DNA from: Sclerurus mexicanus
Lineage: Eukaryota > Chordata > Aves > Passeriformes > Furnariidae
Length of the DNA stretch: 64,000 bases
NCBI GenBank assembly: GCA_013396755.1
Contig: VWZF01003842.1
Location: 3,573,442 to 3,637,441 of the forward strand
Reading direction: 5' to 3'
The stretch's first letter is position 1. Each line of letters starts with the position of its first letter. Shown here piece after piece: positions 59,223-64,000 of the stretch. The notes beneath the pieces are model-generated. The model did no database searches. It saw only the letters and a list, made by a program, of their open reading frames with translations, and was not told the origin of the DNA. The position numbers and the translations under genes were made by a program.

Positions 59223-62200
59223 AATACTAAAGAATCAACTTCCTTTCAAATAAGTAATTAAAATCAGTCCACAGAAAAGCAAAGGGATGAATTGGTTGGC
59301 ACTGATAAAGGGTTACACAGACAGTCATACAAAAGATTGTTATCTTGTCTAGAAATCCAGAGCAACAAAAATCACAATTTTTCAGAAATGAAAATGAAAG
59401 AAAATAAACTAGTTCTATGTTTAAGATCCCAAAAGATATGACAAAATGAAAAGGCAAGTGTAAAATCAACACCTCCACCCCCTTAAATCTGAATACATGG
59501 GGGAAAAAGCACTTTCTTAAGAGTGTTTAAGAACTGTTTGTTTGAGCTTTAAGTAACACCTTCTCCTCCTCTTGAAATGAGTTGACTAGGATGTATAAAT
59601 GGTCAGGAATTCAGGACTGAAATTGAAAAAAATCACTATTATTTCAAGTGCCCACCAATCCAATGTTTTTTGCAACAAAAAATTAATTTTATCAACAATG
59701 CAAACCTAGTGAAAGTAGTTTAAGAATTGAAACTGTTGCTATTGCCATACCTGGCATTAATACTGTACCTGGAGGCAACTCCAGGTCATAAAATACTTGT
59801 CCTCATTGGGTCTGATGTTCTTATCCATACTCTGTATATCTTCCTGTTCCACAACAGAAAGAGCAAAGAAGAAAATAAAAGCTTCCTGATTATTTGAAAT
59901 ATCCACATCAATACATGTTTCCCGTATCAAGTGAAAGTGCTGATGAAACACAATGGAAAGGAAGGAATTTCAACTCTCAGGAAGACAATGTTGTCATTCA
60001 AATGACAAATGGAGACTAGTTATAGTATGCAATGGGTTATTCACACAGAAGAAATTATGACTGAAGTGACTGCATTGTTCTCCCTACACACTGCAAGTAG
60101 TGTAACAATCCTACAGATTATATGGTAGGCATTAACAAAGAAAAAATATTATTTTATTTCTGTAATCTTGGTTTAGAATTGACGGGAAAGAATTCTACTT
60201 TTAATACAGTTTTTCTTTGAAAAGTGGTATGAAAACTGATTGATTTTTTTTTTCATAAATAAATGGCAACTTACCTGACATAAAAACTACACAAAGAAAC
60301 CAAAAACCCTGTATCTCACAATAAGTATGTTTAAACAAATCAGGTGAGACCATTACATTTCATCTCTGCTTTCAGGTGACGCGCATACATGCAGACTTTG
60401 GAAGGGGGTTCTTTGGGGTTGAAAAAAAAGCTCATCTCAGAAATATTTGTGCAAATGCACATTTGTGAAGGCTTATGTGAAAAGTGTTTGCATAGCCACC
60501 CAGAAATTACTTAAGCACCTTCTCTGCAGATAGCAAATATTAAAAATAGAGAGCAAAGTGAAGACAGCATTATTTGTGTCCAGTCATACACAGTGAATTG
60601 CAAATAAATAAAGAATTTAAACCAACAGAAACTCCTAGAGAATTTCTCAGCTGCCCTAGGACTTTGATAAAATTAACTCACAATTAGAATACCCCCAGCT
60701 TTTGGAAAGCAAAGGTGACTTCTATTCAGTCTAAATACTTCAGATCTCCTTTTTGGTCGTTTCTGTACCTTCTATATTTGTCACTTAAAGATATGTAAGA
60801 GAAGGTAGTTAAACAAGCTAATGGCTCCACATGTTTCAGGAAGACATTAGAGGCCGTGATACCAATATATGTTAAAAAAAGAAAATCAATCTCTGCATCA
60901 ACATTCATGTATGGTTTTAGAGCCCACCATTCCAAGGAGTCAACCACAAAAGTTACTGTTTCTGTTCTTCTCTTGCTACAACATTTGACCAGTTTGTATG
61001 TGGAGATTCATGATGGAGCTTCATTTCAGCCAGAGCCTTCAGGTGGAAACAGTGAGTCTACCAAATTGAGTATACCAAGAAAACAGACAAAACCAAACAG
61101 CAACAAGACAAATAACCAACCAACCTCCCCCTCCCTTTCAATTTCTAATTGCTTGCACAAATGTACTAAGCTGATACAGAACACAGAACTCATACCTCCG
61201 GGATGGAAAAATCTAAAACAAAAATTTTGGGCCCTATCATCTTGCAGGGCAAATCTTCTGCTCTGATTTGGCTATCCAATCCTAAAGATTTCAAAGGCTG
61301 AGATGAACAATCATGTTTTCACCTCCAGAATCCTGAAGAGCTTCTATCTTTCTATCTACTACTACAAGAGAGTTTTCTCCTCCTTGCAGGAATCTTTCAG
61401 CCTACAGTTTCCTTTAGTCTCCTTCAAGCTTCCCAGTTCCTCTCCTCTGCTTGCCCCACCTCCACCCTAAAAGCCTCTCAAGGCCTCATAGCTCAGTTGC
61501 TCTCAAAAATCACTCATCTCTCCTTTCCTGCAAAGTACAGCAGCCAGGACAATATAATAAGAGAACCTTCTTCCAGTTGCCAAGCCTTTTTTTTTTTCCC
61601 TTCTTCCTTTAAAGGAAGAAAACAACACAATGCATGGTAAATGTGCAATGAGTACAACTGAAAAAAGCTCTCAGTTACAGTATCATACTCAACAGTTACA
61701 ACAGGTAGAAGGATATACACACATAACGTGTAATTAATTAACAAGAGCTAGAACAAGCTACTGTAAAACCAGTAAAACTCAGAGAAGAGAGGCCACAACC
61801 AGCAGTTTTGTTGTTTTCAGATTACATCATCATGACGGCTCTAATTAAATGTGCAACTGTTATCTAAAATGGTATTTTGGGAAGGTGTTCCCTTCATGGT
61901 GGTAATCATCAAACACCCATCAGTAACTGGTTACTCATCAAGCCATTCTACTCAAGTCAAAAATTCCATGCTAAGAGCCTGAACAAATTGGCCAGATATG
62001 CTATCAAAAATTAATAATGTCCAGAAATAAACTGAGAACATCTGATGCCAAACAGAATCATAAAGTGAATAAACAAAGCAACAAGTATTCACTTTCTTAT
62101 AAAATATTTTTAATCTTCTAAATACTGGAGAAACACGCATTTAAAAAAACCCAAAACAGAAGCAGCTCTTAAGGAGACACTTTTATCAAAAAGGAAAGAA

Positions 62201-64000
62201 CAGAAAGCAACAGCTCAAATACAATAACCAGATTAGTCCAAACAGGAAGGGATCTTACAGCCTTTCAAAAATACCACACTCCTCACCCCCCATATTTAAG
62301 CAATGTATTAAAAAAAACAAAACACAAACACAACAAACAGTTGTTTTACCTGAGGGATAAAACACATAAAAATTTCAAATGCTTCATGTGCGTCTTAGGT
62401 ACTGTGGCCTATAAATCAGAAAGTATTACTATATAGCGGTACTCTTATAATAAACAGGCATTTCTACATCTGCTGCAAATTCCTTACTAGATCAGAGAAA
62501 ATCCTATTTACTACCCTCACAAACTAACTTGAAAAGATGCATTCTCAGTTGTCTATTTCTGAACAACAAAAATAAATGTGCAATCACTTGAAAAACACAT
62601 TCTGCAAGACTGAGAAACAGTTTTTTCATTCCTTTCAATGCACAATGGTACAGTTGCTTGCATTCCTCTGCACTGAAAAAACCAGAGCTCTCATTTAATT
62701 AAAAGGAGAGAAACTCTGAAAGAACACGCTGTTGGCTGACACCACCAAGTCACACTGGTGGTGAAAACTTTTGTTGCTCTTTGTGTAATTATTGCCTTTG
62801 ATGTTCCTAGACCCATAGACCTTGCAAGGCTATAGTTGGTCAACTCCAACTGTTACACAACTGAGATACTTCCACCTTCCTTGTAACTTCAGAGTTTTCA
62901 GAAGTGAACATTCAAGACTTATGAGTTTAAATCCCTTAAGACCTTCAGAGTGTGTTGCCCAGACAGTACAAGAAGTATGCATAAACCATGCAAGAGAAGT
63001 GCACTTTTGCAAATCCTACACCCATTTCACTCACCACATTTTCCCTGAATGTTCCACACAAGGTGCATCGCAGAACATGGCATGCAATACCAAAATAGGG
63101 CTGTGGATTTGTTAGAGAAGTTCAAAGGGGCAGGCCAGCAGGGTGGAGACAACGAAATAAAGAAAATTAATTTAAAAATTAAGCATCATGAAAGAATCAA
63201 TGAGATGGAATTAACAGGAAAAAAAAAAGGAAAAACCAAAGGCCTTGGTTTGGGTAGGTAAAGATCAAGCCAACCTCAAAGAAATAAAAAGGGAGACAGT
63301 TGTGCAATACAGTATAGTTTAAAAAATTGACATGAACAACAGTTATTTAAAGTCAAACAGAATGCCTGGAACAGCCCCAGCACAGACACAGAATAGAGGA
63401 ACAAAGTGCACAAAGTAAAAAAAAAGCATTTTTAAAAAATTGAAATTTCCAGCAGACTAAGGTTTCAGCTGTCATATGGTTGCAGAAACAAATTGATTTA
63501 GGCTGATGTGCATTAAGACCATATACCACACAGCCAGAGAATACAGTCTGGCACATTCCAGCTTTCCGCAGCAGGAGTTTGATGCAACTAACCATGACAA
63601 AAAGGCTCAGAGAGAACAATACTGAAGAAAATGGGATAAAGTAACACAGAAAGGGTTAGGTGCCTACCACAAACCCAACGGGGAATTGAAAGAAAAGTCT
63701 GCAAGGACAGCAGCTCATGTTGACAAGGGAAATTGCTTTCTTCAAAAGGGTAACATTTTCCAAAATACTTAAGTGTTTTGTTTCCTGCTAGACCCAAAGG
63801 AATTGTCACTATGCAAACAATAAATAATTGTAAAAGCCTGAAACACCATTGGGTGTATTGATATATTTTCATGCTCACAACATCCCGAATAAGCACTGAT
63901 CAGTCTTCAGCATCACAGATTTAGTGTAAGTCATGTTCTATAAACAAATCACTCAAAACATAGTTTCACATTGCAAATAATTCCAAAATTGTTTGGCTTT
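59223..64000. other. Distal region, no recognised gene
   Basis: AT-rich DNA. I searched it for the long PLD5 N-terminal exon on the minus strand and did not find it. No repeat family, RNA gene or promoter-like block was recognised. Short A-rich runs occur near 62310 and 63420. Confidence 0.5.

Overview
This is vertebrate nuclear DNA, almost certainly from a bird. It is AT-rich and nearly all non-coding, with no bacterial-type gene organisation. The avian assignment rests on the repeats: CR1 LINE copies of two ages and LTRs of the types dispersed in bird genomes. The one certain gene is PLD5 (inactive phospholipase D5), on the minus strand. A 137-bp exon at 5117-5253 encodes its transmembrane segment and is flanked by good splice signals.

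Layout. 1-5116 is the intron on the 3' side of that exon; the remaining PLD5 exons must lie below position 1. 5254-38647 is a large intron holding two old CR1 copies (9755-10842 and 23790-24120), a possible hAT-type miniature element (34270-34414), simple repeats and a few unexplained GC-richer blocks. At 38648 a minus-strand splice donor directly follows an ATG that has an in-frame stop 66 bases upstream. Splicing from it to the 5117-5253 exon keeps the PLD5 frame, so I read it as a candidate alternative PLD5 first exon. The usual long N-terminal exon of PLD5 was not found and probably lies beyond 64000.

38731-64000 is either intron of the long PLD5 transcript or intergenic. It holds a small CpG-rich block (45240-45490) with strong CTCF-like motifs, a GC box and a minus-strand TATA box placed as if to transcribe towards PLD5. 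It also holds an ERVL-type LTR on the minus strand (47276-47785), a solo LTR with a perfect 6-bp target duplication (51079-51423), a CR1 3' portion (54460-55387), a probable further LTR (56867-57664) and an older CR1 fragment (58790-59222).

I see no tRNA, rRNA, CRISPR, intact transposon or second protein-coding gene. Most long open frames here are unsupported chance frames. No new multi-gene system is visible. The observations most worth following are the PLD5 alternative start exon and the CpG/CTCF block upstream of it.
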